Below are positions 53,023-61,493 of a stretch of DNA of 64,000 nucleotides, piece by piece. The position numbers and the translations under genes are program-made. Numbering within the stretch: position 1 is the stretch's first letter; every line of letters starts with the position of its first letter. The stretch spans positions 1-64,000 of the forward strand of contig NZ_LZZW01000003.1 in assembly GCF_014170375.1 (NCBI RefSeq), in the 5' to 3' direction. Origin of the DNA: Variovorax sp. UMC13. GTDB taxonomy: Bacteria > Pseudomonadota > Gammaproteobacteria > Burkholderiales > Burkholderiaceae_C. Below the pieces are notes generated by a model. The model had not been told where the DNA came from. It searched no databases and saw only the letters and a list, made by a program, of their open reading frames with translations.

Positions 53023-54249
53023 ATGAGCCAAGCACTCGACGACATCACCATCCTCGATTTCAGTCACCTGCTGCAGGGCCCTTTCGCCACCATGCTGCTG
53101 GCCGACATGGGCGCCCACGTGATCAAGGTCGAGCGGCCCGGCGCCGGCGAGATGTTCAGGCAGCTGACCTTCAACAACCGCTGGCTCGGCGGCTCGGAGA
53201 GCCCGAACTTCGTCGCCTGGAACCGGAACAAGAAGTCGATCGCGATCGACCTCAAGTCGCCCGAAGCCCGAGCGCTGATCCACGAGATCATTCCCCAGGT
53301 CGATGTGGTGGTGCAGAACTTCCGGCCCGGGGTGCTCGATCGCCTGGGTTACGGGTACGAGGCGCTGAGCGCCCTCCATCCGGGCCTGATCTACTGCTCG
53401 GGCTCCGGCTACGGCGAGTCGGGGCCCTACGTCGATCGGCCGGGGCAGGACCTGCTGATCCAGGGCCTCACGGGCCTGGCGGCCGCGACCGGGCGCGGCG
53501 ACGGCCCGCCGGTGCCGGTGGGCGCGGGCTTCGCCGACCAGGTCGGCGCCATGAACATGGTCTACGGGATCCTGACGGCGCTGCATTGGCGCGGCCGCAC
53601 GGGCATGGGTCAGGAGGTGAAAGTCAACCTGCTGGCCGGATTGCTCGCGCACCAGGCGCAGGAGCTGATGAGCGTGCTGAACTTCAACGAGAACTTCGAG
53701 CGCCCCCGCTCAGGCATCGGCCATCCGGGCATGGACGCGCCCTTCGGCATCTACGAGACCGCCAGCGGCTATCTCACCATCGCCATGAGCCCGTTCGCGA
53801 CGCTGCTGAAGGTGCTCGAGGCGCCCGAGCTGGCGGCCTTCGACGACCCGAAGCGGCTGTTCGAGGAGCGCGATGTGGTGCACCGGCTGCTGTCCGAGCA
53901 CACGCGTCGCTGGCAGCGCGCGGACCTGTTGGAGGCCTTGCTCAAGGCCGGCATCTGGTGCGGCGAGATCAAGACGCACCTGGAGGTCGAGCAGGATCCC
54001 CAGGTGCAGCACATGAAGATGATCACGAGCTACGAGCACCCGGCCATCGGACGGGTCAAGGCGGTGGCGCCGGCGGTCGAACTGAGCAAGACGCCGGCCT
54101 CCATCCGCACGCCCTCGCCGAGCGTGGGGCAGCACACGGCCGAGGTGCTCAGGAGCCTGGGCATCGCGGAGGGCGTGATCGCGTCGCTGATCGCCAGCAA
54201 GGTCATCGAGCAGGAGGCGCCGGCGCATCGCACCGCCGAGGCGGGCTGA
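53023..54249 (+). CDS. CaiB/BaiF family (class III) CoA-transferase
   Basis: A 408-residue class III CoA-transferase that moves CoA between carboxylic acids. The N-terminal ITILDFSHLLQGPFATMLLADMGAHVIKVERPGAGEMFR is typical. YCSGSGYGESGPYVDRPGQDLLIQGLTGL contains the catalytic Asp in the DRPGQDLL region. GRTGMGQEVKVNLLAGLLA and GHPGMDAPFGIYETASGYLTIAM follow. Seven codons of upstream frame exist, but GGAGACACC sits right before ATG 53023. With the hydratase it forms an acid-activation and hydration pair of the carnitine-, oxalate- or 2-hydroxyacid-type pathways; the actual substrate is unknown. Confidence 0.92.
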   Translation: MSQALDDITILDFSHLLQGPFATMLLADMGAHVIKVERPGAGEMFRQLTFNNRWLGGSESPNFVAWNRNKKSIAIDLKSPEARALIHEIIPQVDVVVQNFRPGVLDRLGYGYEALSALHPGLIYCSGSGYGESGPYVDRPGQDLLIQGLTGLAAATGRGDGPPVPVGAGFADQVGAMNMVYGILTALHWRGRTGMGQEVKVNLLAGLLAHQAQELMSVLNFNENFERPRSGIGHPGMDAPFGIYETASGYLTIAMSPFATLLKVLEAPELAAFDDPKRLFEERDVVHRLLSEHTRRWQRADLLEALLKAGIWCGEIKTHLEVEQDPQVQHMKMITSYEHPAIGRVKAVAPAVELSKTPASIRTPSPSVGQHTAEVLRSLGIAEGVIASLIASKVIEQEAPAHRTAEAG

Positions 54250-54341
54250 GCGGCTTCGGCCGCCGCGGGCTGCAGCTTCGCCTGCGCCCGCGCGGCCGGC
54301 GCGCCTTCCGCGTTCGAGCGCCGAGGCCATCGGGGTCCGCA

Positions 54342-54378
54342 GAAAAAAAAGGCGCCTGGACCTTGCGGTCCGGCGCCT
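54342..54378 (-). terminator. intrinsic terminator of the minus-strand ABC operon
   Basis: On the minus strand AGGCGCC-GGACC pairs with GGTCC-A-GGCGCCT over a GCAA loop and runs into TTTTTTTT. It lies 22 bases past the ATPase stop at 54400. It is also close to the convergent CoA-transferase gene, but the T-run is on the minus strand only. Confidence 0.9.
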
Positions 54379-54399
54379 CGTTCCCTGGCGGAACGCCGC

Positions 54400-55179
54400 T
54401 CAGCCGCGCGTGACCGCCAGCGTGCGGCCCACTTCTTCCTGCACCGTCTCCCAGATCGAGCGCTTGAGCGAGATGAAGTCCTCCGACAGCTGGATCTCCG
54501 CGGTGCGCGGATGCGGCAGTTCGTTGCGCAGGTCCTGCACCACGCGACCGGGCCGCGAGCCCATGATGACCATGCGGGTCGACAGCATCAATGCCTCGTC
54601 GATCGAGTGGGTGATGAAGACAATGGTCTTGCCGCTCTGCTCGTAGATCGACAGCAGCTGGTCCTGCAGCACCTGGCGCGTCATCGCGTCGAGCGCGGCG
54701 AAGGGCTCGTCGAACAGCATCACATCGGGGTCGTTGGCCAGCACGCGCGCGATCGACACGCGCTGCTTCATTCCGCCCGACAGCGCCTGCGGGTACTTGT
54801 CCTCGCTGCCCTTGAGGCCGACCATCTCGATGAAGCGGCGCGCGATCTCGGCCCGTTCGCCCTTGGGCATCTTCTTCATCTTCAGGCCGAATTCGACGTT
54901 CTGCTGCACCGTCTGCCAGGGGAACAGCGCGTACTGCTGGAACACCATGCCGCAGGCCGAGGTCACGTCGTCGATCAGCTTGCCGTTGACCGACACGCTG
55001 CCCTGCGTCGGCTTCTCGAAGCCGGCCATGAGGTTGAGCAGCGTCGACTTGCCGCAGCCCGAGGCGCCCAGCAGCACCAGGAACTCGCCCTTCTTCACCT
55101 CGAGGTCGAGGTTGGACAGCACGTGGTTGTCGCCGAAGCTCTTGGAAACGCCGCGAATTGAAATCATGCTCGTTGTCAT
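54400..55179 (-). CDS. ABC transporter ATP-binding protein (nitrate/sulfonate/taurine type)
   Basis: A 259-residue ATPase of the NitT/TauT group. Walker A GASGCGKST (about 42-50), Q-loop VFQQYALFPWQTV, signature LSGGMKQRVSIARVLA, Walker B VMLFDEPFAALD and FITHSIDEA are all present; GMVFQQYALFPWxTVxxNVxFGL is typical for SsuB/TauB. Start ATG 55179 overlaps the permease stop (ATGA). A much longer frame continues upstream but is permease antisense-frame shadow. The operon order is binding protein, permease, ATPase. Confidence 0.93.
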   Translation of the reverse strand: MTTSMISIRGVSKSFGDNHVLSNLDLEVKKGEFLVLLGASGCGKSTLLNLMAGFEKPTQGSVSVNGKLIDDVTSACGMVFQQYALFPWQTVQQNVEFGLKMKKMPKGERAEIARRFIEMVGLKGSEDKYPQALSGGMKQRVSIARVLANDPDVMLFDEPFAALDAMTRQVLQDQLLSIYEQSGKTIVFITHSIDEALMLSTRMVIMGSRPGRVVQDLRNELPHPRTAEIQLSEDFISLKRSIWETVQEEVGRTLAVTRG

Positions 55180-55952
55180 CTTTGCCAAGCCAGAAGCCAG
55201 CGCTCGAGGGCGCGCACCACCAGGTCGGTGGCCAGGACGGTGAAGCTGATGAGCACCATGCCCAGCACCACCGTGTCGGTCTGGAAGAACTCCTTGCCGT
55301 TCATGATCATGAAGCCCAGGCCTTCCTTGGCGGCGACCAGTTCGGCCGAGATCACGCAGGTCCACGACAGGCCCAGGATGATCTTCATGCCCGAGATGAT
55401 CTGCGGCAGGCAGCCCGGCAGCAGCACCTCGCGCATCACCTGCCAGCGCTGCGCGCCCAGGTTGCGCGCGGCGCGGATCAGCAGCGGGTCGATGCTGCGC
55501 GTGGCTTCCATCACGTAGAGCAGCGCCGGCACGAAGGAGCCCATGAAGACGATGCTGTACTTCTGCGTCTCGTTGATGCCGAACCACAGCAGTGACAGCG
55601 GGATCCAGCTCATCGAGGGCAGGGGCCGCAGGAAGGAGATCACAGGGTCGAAGATGGCGCGCGCGATGCGCGAGGTGCCCAGCCAGATGCCCAGCGGGAT
55701 CGCGACCGCGGCGGCGGCGAGGAAGCCCACCATCACGCGTCGCGTCGAGGCCAGCACGTGGCCCAGCAGCGTGCCCTGGCCGAACATGGTCGAGGCCCGC
55801 GCCCAGACCTGCGAGGGCGGCGGCAGGAAGATCGGGTCGACCGCGCCGGAGCGGCAGATCAGTTCCCATGCGGCGAGGAAGCCCAGCAGCGACAGCACGC
55901 TGAGCCAGGCCAGCGAGCCCGCGCTGCGGCGGGGTTTCACGACTTCAGCCAT
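55176..55952 (-). CDS. ABC transporter permease (nitrate/sulfonate/taurine type)
   Basis: A 258-residue permease with about six helices. PIFLPPPSQVWA after TM1 and the EAA loop EATRSIDPLLIRAARNLGAQRWQVMREVLLPGCLPQIISGMKI are characteristic of SsuC/TauC/NrtB. It is followed by the ATPase with an ATGA overlap and preceded by the binding protein with a one-base gap. Confidence 0.92.
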   Translation of the reverse strand: MAEVVKPRRSAGSLAWLSVLSLLGFLAAWELICRSGAVDPIFLPPPSQVWARASTMFGQGTLLGHVLASTRRVMVGFLAAAAVAIPLGIWLGTSRIARAIFDPVISFLRPLPSMSWIPLSLLWFGINETQKYSIVFMGSFVPALLYVMEATRSIDPLLIRAARNLGAQRWQVMREVLLPGCLPQIISGMKIILGLSWTCVISAELVAAKEGLGFMIMNGKEFFQTDTVVLGMVLISFTVLATDLVVRALERWLLAWQR

Positions 55953-55953
55953 C

Positions 55954-56952
55954 TCAGAGGTAGCCTGCGTCCAGCCAATTGCGGACCACGGGCGCCTTGT
56001 CGATCTGCTTGAGCGACACCAGCATCTCGGCCAGCTTCTGCATGCCGGTGACGAAGCTGCCCGGCGCGACCAGCAGGCTGCGCTGCTGCTCGGCGCTGTA
56101 CCAGCCGGTCTGCTTGATGGTGTTGACCTGCTCCTCCAGCGTCAGGCCGGTGATCTCGACCAGCACCTTGGCCGCTTCTTCAGGCGCGTTGGTCAGCATC
56201 GCGTTGGCCTCGAAGATGCCCTGCAGGAAGGTCTTGATCGCGGCCGGATCTTCCTTGGCCAGCTTGGTGGTGGCCAGCAGCACGTCCGGGCCGGGCGTGA
56301 TGCTGTATTCCTTGTAGAGCGAGAAGGAGGTGTCGTCGGCCAGCACGCGCGTGTTGGGCAGCGCCTTGATGCGGTCGAAGGACGGCGTCCAGGCCGCGGC
56401 CGCATCGATCTGGTTGCCCTGGTAGGCCGACAGCAGGTTGGGTGCAGGCAGGTTGATCAGCGAGACGTCGCTGTCGGGGTTCAGGCCGGCCTGCTTGAGC
56501 AGGTCCAGCACCAGCACATGCGTGCTCGAGGCGAAGGTCACGCCGATCTTCTTGCCCTTGAGCTGCGCGATGTTCGTCACGTTGGCGCGCACCAGCAGGC
56601 CCTCGGCGCGGCCGAAGTTGTTCGGCGTCGCGATGACCTTGAACTGGCTCGCGCCGGCCGCCATGAGCGCCAGCGACGAGACCACGCCCGTGCCGGCCAG
56701 GTCGATGCTGCCCGCCATCACTGCGCCCATGCGGTCGGACGAGGTGGGGAAGCTCTGCCATTTGATCTCCAGGCCCTTCTTGCTGAAGATGCCGGTCTTG
56801 ATCGCGATGTAGGCCGAGTAGTGGCCCAGCCAGGCGGAGCCGCCGTAGGTGTAGGGTCGGTTGGCGGCCCGGCCGATCAAGGGAAATCCGCCAATGGCCG
56901 GCACGATGGCTGCGGCGGTACTGCGAAGGAGGGCGCGTCGGTTCATTGGCAT
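55954..56952 (-). CDS. ABC transporter substrate-binding protein (SsuA/TauA/ThiY type)
   Basis: A 332-residue NMT1-like binding protein with a twin-Arg-like signal (NRRALLRSTAAAIVPAIGGFPLIGRA, about 4-29). The mature domain begins YTYGGSAWLGHYSAYIAIKTGIFSKKGLEIKW, with AGASQFKVIATPNNFGRAEGLLVRANV and LSAYQGNQIDAAAAWTPSFDRI typical of aliphatic sulfonate, taurine or nitrate binding. Which of these is bound cannot be told; the ligand may be another small anion. It is the first gene of the minus-strand importer. A 27-bp dyad lies 66 bases upstream. Confidence 0.88.
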   Translation of the reverse strand: MPMNRRALLRSTAAAIVPAIGGFPLIGRAANRPYTYGGSAWLGHYSAYIAIKTGIFSKKGLEIKWQSFPTSSDRMGAVMAGSIDLAGTGVVSSLALMAAGASQFKVIATPNNFGRAEGLLVRANVTNIAQLKGKKIGVTFASSTHVLVLDLLKQAGLNPDSDVSLINLPAPNLLSAYQGNQIDAAAAWTPSFDRIKALPNTRVLADDTSFSLYKEYSITPGPDVLLATTKLAKEDPAAIKTFLQGIFEANAMLTNAPEEAAKVLVEITGLTLEEQVNTIKQTGWYSAEQQRSLLVAPGSFVTGMQKLAEMLVSLKQIDKAPVVRNWLDAGYL

Positions 56953-57256
56953 GGAAGTGCAACACCTTAGAGGGAAGGGTTAAATTCCATGATCTTATGA
57001 GCCGCATTTTCGGGGCCGACAGCATAAGCAAAGTTAATGCTGTCCTTCAGGCTCAGACCCGCGTGCGGTGCGGGAAAGGCCTCGGCGCCTGGGAACGATG
57101 CGCGATCGCTCCGATGTGCCCCATGCGGGTGCGGCCATGCACGCATCCGGGCGTGCTGAACGCCAGCCCGCCAGTCTGCGGGTTGGCACATGCACGATCA
57201 ATGCCTGAAAACCCTCGGCGGCCTTCCAGGCGTTGCGTCGTCAGAGGGTCAGCGCC
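56953..57256. other. 304-base gap between the ABC importer and the desaturase gene
   Basis: No convincing gene. A 74-codon minus-strand frame (56967-57191) has no ribosome-binding site, atypical composition and no recognisable motif, and I treat it as chance. The part near 56953-57045 is AT-richer and holds the importer's probable promoter and the dyad at 57018; the rest is GC-rich without clear structure. Confidence 0.6.
57018..57044. promoter_or_regulatory. 27-bp dyad upstream of the sulfonate-type importer
   Basis: GACAGCAT and ATGCTGTC are exact eight-base arms around 11 bases, centred about 80 bases upstream of the binding-protein start on the minus strand. The AT-rich centre and position fit an activator or repressor site, for example of a CysB/Cbl-like LysR protein, none of which is encoded nearby. 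Confidence 0.55.
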
Positions 57257-58207
57257 TCACCACTTCGGATGCACCGGCCGGAACACCGGCCGCCACAGGT
57301 AGCGTCGCGCGATCTCGCCATAGCCGCGGTAGTAGAAGTTGCCGTTGGCTTCCAGCACCTCGGCGCGGTGGCGGCGGAAGTGCACCGGGATCTCGTACCA
57401 GGGCATGGTCGGCGCGCGGTGGTGGACATGGTGCAGGTTGTTGTAGAGGTAGAGCAGGCCCATCACCGCGTTCGATTCGACGATGGCCACGCGCGCATGC
57501 GGCGCCTCGCTCCAGCGATGTTCGGTGAAGGTGCGCAAGGCGCCCAGCATCATGCCCGGGTAGACGAAGTACAGCACGTACTCGCCGAAGCCCATGCCGC
57601 AGACGCCGATCACGAAGTAGAGCACCGGTGCCACGCTCAACGCGTGCACGGCCCAGATCCGCAGGTGCGAGAAGTCGCCCGCCAGCAGCTTGCCGCCCTC
57701 GTTGCGCACCAGCTTGTAGAGCCGCAGCACCGGGCCCAGCAGCACGCGGAAGGCCAGCGTCTGGTTGACGCTGTAGACGCGTTGCCAGAACGGGCTGTAG
57801 GCGGCCCAGGCGGGCGCCGAGTGGTAGGCGCTCTCGGTGTCCTTCTGCGGATGCGTGAGGTGGAAATTCACGTGATGCGTGCTGTGGCTGCGGTGGTAGA
57901 GCGGGTAGGGCAGCCAGAGGTTGACCGGCGGCCACACCAGCGCGGTGCGCACCCAGCGCGGCAGGCCGCGCATCGCATGGATGCTCTCGTGCTGCAGCGA
58001 GAAATGCAGCTGCGCCAGATAGCCGCCGACGACGAACAGCAGCCATCCCGGCAGCACCGCATGCCACCACACCAGCGCGGCCCAGGCCGGGTAGAACAGC
58101 AGGCACAGCGCCACGGTCGGTGCTTCGCAGCGGCGCCACCAGACGGCGCGCGCGGCACTGCGGGCGGTCGGCGACACCGGGGCGGAAAGAGAGGAATCGG
58201 AAGACAT
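57257..58207 (-). CDS. membrane fatty acid desaturase
   Basis: A di-iron membrane desaturase/hydroxylase of 316 residues. The three His boxes are HESIHA (about 75), HRSHSTHHV (about 111) and HHVHHRAP with EHRW upstream (about 270). Four membrane helices flank them (e.g. VALCLLFYPAWAALVWW and YFVIGVCGMGFGEYVLYFVYPG). Family members desaturate acyl chains or hydroxylate carotenoids and other lipids; the substrate is not clear. ATG 58207 starts the family-like part; the upstream frame is basic filler. Confidence 0.88.
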   Translation of the reverse strand: MSSDSSLSAPVSPTARSAARAVWWRRCEAPTVALCLLFYPAWAALVWWHAVLPGWLLFVVGGYLAQLHFSLQHESIHAMRGLPRWVRTALVWPPVNLWLPYPLYHRSHSTHHVNFHLTHPQKDTESAYHSAPAWAAYSPFWQRVYSVNQTLAFRVLLGPVLRLYKLVRNEGGKLLAGDFSHLRIWAVHALSVAPVLYFVIGVCGMGFGEYVLYFVYPGMMLGALRTFTEHRWSEAPHARVAIVESNAVMGLLYLYNNLHHVHHRAPTMPWYEIPVHFRRHRAEVLEANGNFYYRGYGEIARRYLWRPVFRPVHPKW

Positions 58208-58257
58208 GGCGGAGGGCCAAAGAAAGCCGCCGATGCTAGGTGCGCGCGGGTGCCTTG

Positions 58258-58276
58258 CATGCGCCCTTTGCGCATG
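58258..58276. promoter_or_regulatory. dyad in the desaturase / Bug-protein gap
   Basis: CATGCGC-CCTTT-GCGCATG has exact seven-base arms around five bases. It lies in the 157-base gap between the divergent desaturase and Bug-protein genes, 51 bases from the first and 88 from the second. A half-match TATGCGA follows at 58281. Confidence 0.5.
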
Positions 58277-58364
58277 TCGATATGCGAAAGACATCGTTCC
58301 TGCAGGCGTGCGAAATCCCTAGATTCCTCCGCTTTGCGCCGACTCGGCACAGGGTTCTCTTTCC

Positions 58365-59363
58365 ATGTCTTCCATTCCTTCCCGCCGCCATGCCGCCAAG
58401 CGCGCGCTGCTGCTCGCACTGGCCGCCGCCTTCCCCTTTATCGCGACCACGGCCGCGGCCGCCGACGAGTTCCCTTCCAAGCCGCTGCGCGTGGTCGTGC
58501 CCTACCCGGCGGGTGGCATCGCCGACAAGATCGCACGCGAGGTCGCCGAGCAATTGCAGCTGCGCCTGAAGCAGCCGGTGGTGGTCGAGAACCGCAGCGG
58601 CGCGGCCGGCAACATCGGCTTCGACTACGTCGCGCGCCAGCCGGCCGACGGCTACACATTGCTGCTGGCACCGGCCTCCAACCTCACGGTGCAGCCCGCG
58701 CTGTTCAAGCAGCTGAGCTACGACCTGGCGCGCGACTTCGCGCCGGTGTCGCTGCTGGTGCAGACGCCGCAGGTGCTGCTGGTGAACCCGGCGCTGCCGG
58801 TCGACAGCGTCAAGGACCTGATCGCCTATTCGAAGAGCCATCCGGGCAAGGTCAACTACGGCGTGAGCATCGGCGCCTACTCGCACCTGGCCGGCGAGCT
58901 GCTGCGCAGCCAGACCGGCGCCGACTTCACCGCCATTCCCTACCAGGGCAGCGCCCCGGCCATCACCGACCTGCTGGCCGGCCAGACGCAATTCATCTTC
59001 AACGAGGTCATCACCGCGATCCCGCACATCCAGGGCGGCAAGCTCAAGCCGCTCGCGGTCGCCTACAAGACGCGCGCGCCCTGGCTGCCCAACGTGCCGA
59101 CCACGGCCGAAGCGGGCTTCCCCGGCTTCGAGGTCACCTCCTGGTACGGCGTGGTGGTGCGCAGCGGCACGCCGCGGCCGGTGGTCGACCGCCTCTCGCG
59201 CGAGCTGCACGACATCGTGCAGGCGCCGGCCTTCAAGAAGCGCTACGACGACATCGGCGCCTTCACCGTGGGCAACTCGCCCGAGGAGTTCGGCCGCTTC
59301 ATCCAGTCGGAGACGGTGAAGTGGACCGCCGTCGTCAAGCAGGCCGGCATCGAGGCCAACTGA
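58365..59363 (+). CDS. Bug/TctC-family binding protein linked to rhodanese
   Basis: A 332-residue periplasmic binding protein with a signal peptide (about 12-33, RALLLALAAAFPFIATTAAAA). FPSKPLRVVVPYPAGGIADKIAREVAEQL, VVVENRSGAAGNIGFDYVARQPADGYTLLL and IPYQGSAPAITDLLAGQTQFIFNEV are Bug hallmarks. The rhodanese gene starts seven bases after its stop, so it is co-transcribed with it. That link suggests, but does not prove, a sulfur-containing carboxylate ligand. Confidence 0.9.
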   Translation: MSSIPSRRHAAKRALLLALAAAFPFIATTAAAADEFPSKPLRVVVPYPAGGIADKIAREVAEQLQLRLKQPVVVENRSGAAGNIGFDYVARQPADGYTLLLAPASNLTVQPALFKQLSYDLARDFAPVSLLVQTPQVLLVNPALPVDSVKDLIAYSKSHPGKVNYGVSIGAYSHLAGELLRSQTGADFTAIPYQGSAPAITDLLAGQTQFIFNEVITAIPHIQGGKLKPLAVAYKTRAPWLPNVPTTAEAGFPGFEVTSWYGVVVRSGTPRPVVDRLSRELHDIVQAPAFKKRYDDIGAFTVGNSPEEFGRFIQSETVKWTAVVKQAGIEAN

Positions 59364-59370
59364 GCACGCG

Positions 59371-60969
59371 ATGAGCCTGCTGACCCCCGACGCATTGCAG
59401 CAGCTGCTGCTGGGCGACCAGGAACTGGCGCTGCTCGACGTGCGCGAGGCGCGCCAGGCCAACCGCGCGCACCTGAACCTCGCGCGGCACGCGCCGCTGA
59501 GCACCTTGGAGCTGCAGATCGGCGCCTTCGTGCCGCGCCGCGCGGTGCCGGTCGTGCTCTACGACGAAGACGATGCCGCCGACGGCCCGGCCGCGCGCGC
59601 CGCGGCGCTGCTGGCGCGGCTCGGCTACACCGACGTGCGCCGGCTCGACGGCGGCCTGCGGGCCTGGGTCGCGCGGGGCCTGCCGCTGATCGACGGCAAC
59701 AACACGCTGGTCAAGGCCTTCGGCGATCGGGTGCGGCAGCACTACGGCACGCCGGTGCTGCCCTTGGCCGAGCTCGAGGCGCGCCGGCGCGACGGCGTGC
59801 CGACCACCCTGATCGATGCGCGGCCGCGCAACGAATACGCCTTCCTGTCGATCGCCGGCGCGCGCAACCATCCGGGCACCGAGCTCTCGCTGCGCCGCTT
59901 CGACGACCAGGCCGACCCTCATCACCTGTGGGCCATCAACTGCTTCAGCCGCACGCGCGGCATCATCGGCACCACCACCCTGCGCCACCTGGGCCTGACC
60001 GACCGCGCGGTGTTCGTCGAGGACGGCGTGATGGCCTGGGGCCTGCGCGGCGCACCCGTGGTGCAGAACGCCCGGCCCGAGGAGTCCGGCGACGAGCTGC
60101 CGGCCGAGTCGCCCGCCGTGCTGCGCGGCCTGGCCGACGCGCTGGTGGCGCGCCATGGCCTGCGGCGCATCGATGTCGAGGGCCTGCAAAGGCTGCGCGC
60201 CGATACCGAGCGCACGCTCTACCTGTTCGATGTGCGGCCACCGTCGCCCGGCGCTGCGCCCGCGGGCGACCTGCGCCATGTCGCGGGCGGCCAGGTCTTC
60301 ATGCATTTCGAGAACCTGGTAGGCACGCGCGGCGCGCGCATCGTGCTGGTCGACGATCCGCACGGCCTGCGCGCGGCCATCACCGCGTTCTGGCTCACGC
60401 AGCTCAACCAGGCCGAGGTCCATGTGCTCGACGGGCCGTTGCCGGAGGCGCCGACCGAAGACGCGAAGCCCGCCGAGGCCATCGATTCGGACGCCTTGGA
60501 TGCCGATGCACTGACCAGCTTGCGCAAAACGGGATCGACGGACGTGGTCGATGTGGGGCCCAGCCTCGACTACGAACGCCAGCACCTGCCCGACGCCTTC
60601 TTTCTGCTGCCTTCGTCGCCGGAAAAGATCGACGCCTTGCTGGCCGTGCCCGGCCGCACCGTGGTCTTCACCTCGCCCGACGGCGCCGCGGCCCGGCTCG
60701 CGGCACGCGATGCCTTGCAGCGCCGGCCGCAGGCCCGCGTGGCCTGGCTGCGCGGCGGCACGCAGGCCTGGCAGGCCGGTGGCGGCGCGCTCGAGAGCGG
60801 CGTGCGCCACGACCGGCTGCTCACGCCCTTCGACGACGACTGGGGTTCGGTGATGCGTGTCTTCGGCCCCGCGCGCGACGCCGCCTGGGCCGACTACCTG
60901 GCGTGGGAGCGGGGCCTGAGCGCACGCGTGGCGCAGGACCCGACGGTGCGCTTCCGCTTCTTCGACTGA
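59371..60969 (+). CDS. four-domain rhodanese-family protein
   Basis: A 532-residue tandem-rhodanese protein. Domain 1 is about 5-110 (LALLDVREARQANRAHLNLARHAP), domain 2 about 128-235 (TTLIDARPRNEYAFLSIAGARNHPG), domain 3 about 250-370 (LYLFDVRPPSP) and domain 4 about 390-495 (VVDVGPSLDYERQHLPDAFFLLP). Only domain 2 keeps a Cys at the active-site loop: Cys191 in INCFSRTRGIIG. The other three loops have Asp or Ser instead. It thus probably has one sulfurtransferase site, the rest being structural or regulatory. Four tandem domains are known but uncommon. It follows the Bug-protein gene by seven bases. Confidence 0.9.
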   Translation: MSLLTPDALQQLLLGDQELALLDVREARQANRAHLNLARHAPLSTLELQIGAFVPRRAVPVVLYDEDDAADGPAARAAALLARLGYTDVRRLDGGLRAWVARGLPLIDGNNTLVKAFGDRVRQHYGTPVLPLAELEARRRDGVPTTLIDARPRNEYAFLSIAGARNHPGTELSLRRFDDQADPHHLWAINCFSRTRGIIGTTTLRHLGLTDRAVFVEDGVMAWGLRGAPVVQNARPEESGDELPAESPAVLRGLADALVARHGLRRIDVEGLQRLRADTERTLYLFDVRPPSPGAAPAGDLRHVAGGQVFMHFENLVGTRGARIVLVDDPHGLRAAITAFWLTQLNQAEVHVLDGPLPEAPTEDAKPAEAIDSDALDADALTSLRKTGSTDVVDVGPSLDYERQHLPDAFFLLPSSPEKIDALLAVPGRTVVFTSPDGAAARLAARDALQRRPQARVAWLRGGTQAWQAGGGALESGVRHDRLLTPFDDDWGSVMRVFGPARDAAWADYLAWERGLSARVAQDPTVRFRFFD

Positions 60970-61034
60970 GCGTGCGCCGAGGAGGCCGCCGACGCGCGGT
61001 CGCCCTCGGTGCATTTGAATGGCATGCTTGCGGC

Positions 61035-61457
61035 ATGAAACTGCCGCATCACTGGACCCTGTGCGCGCTGCTCGCGACGGGCAGCCTGTCGGGCTGCGAC
61101 CTGCTGTTCGAGTCGAAGCCCTCCGACCCGCTGCTCAGCAAGGAGGCCGTCGCCACGCGCGCGGCCCCCCAGGAACTGATCTTCGAGGGCCAGCTCGGCG
61201 GCGAATCGATGTTCCTGCTGGTGCACGACTGCGAGGTGTACCGCGTCGACCGCCGCGAGGGTGGCGGCGTGCAGTGGACCAGCGTGCTGGCGCCCGAGTT
61301 CTACCCCTTCTGGACCGTCTGCCAGCGCCAGTCGCTGACGATCCAGCCGAAGCTGCTGACGGTCACGCTGGGCCGCCAGGCCGTTGGCGCCGGCGGCTGC
61401 TGCGCCACCGGCGGCACCTACACCTCGGTCGACGGGCGGAACTGGAAGAAACGCTGA
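61035..61457 (+). CDS. small lipoprotein of unknown function
   Basis: A 140-residue protein starting MKLPHHWTLCALLATGSLSGC. The lipobox LSGC with Cys21 marks it as a lipoprotein; the following Asp (CDLL) hints at inner-membrane retention if the E. coli +2 rule applies. The mature part is mostly beta-strand with further Cys (VHDC, TVC, GGCC) and no domain I recognise. It is convergent with lepB (36-base gap) and 65 bases after the rhodanese gene. Confidence 0.72.
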   Translation: MKLPHHWTLCALLATGSLSGCDLLFESKPSDPLLSKEAVATRAAPQELIFEGQLGGESMFLLVHDCEVYRVDRREGGGVQWTSVLAPEFYPFWTVCQRQSLTIQPKLLTVTLGRQAVGAGGCCATGGTYTSVDGRNWKKR

Positions 61458-61493
61458 GCGCGCGCGCCGATCGAGCGTGGACGAAGGCCGAAG

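Noticed and set aside
56967..57191. 74-codon minus-strand frame upstream of the sulfonate-type importer
   Set aside because: No ribosome-binding site, biased composition, no recognisable feature, and it covers the importer's probable promoter.
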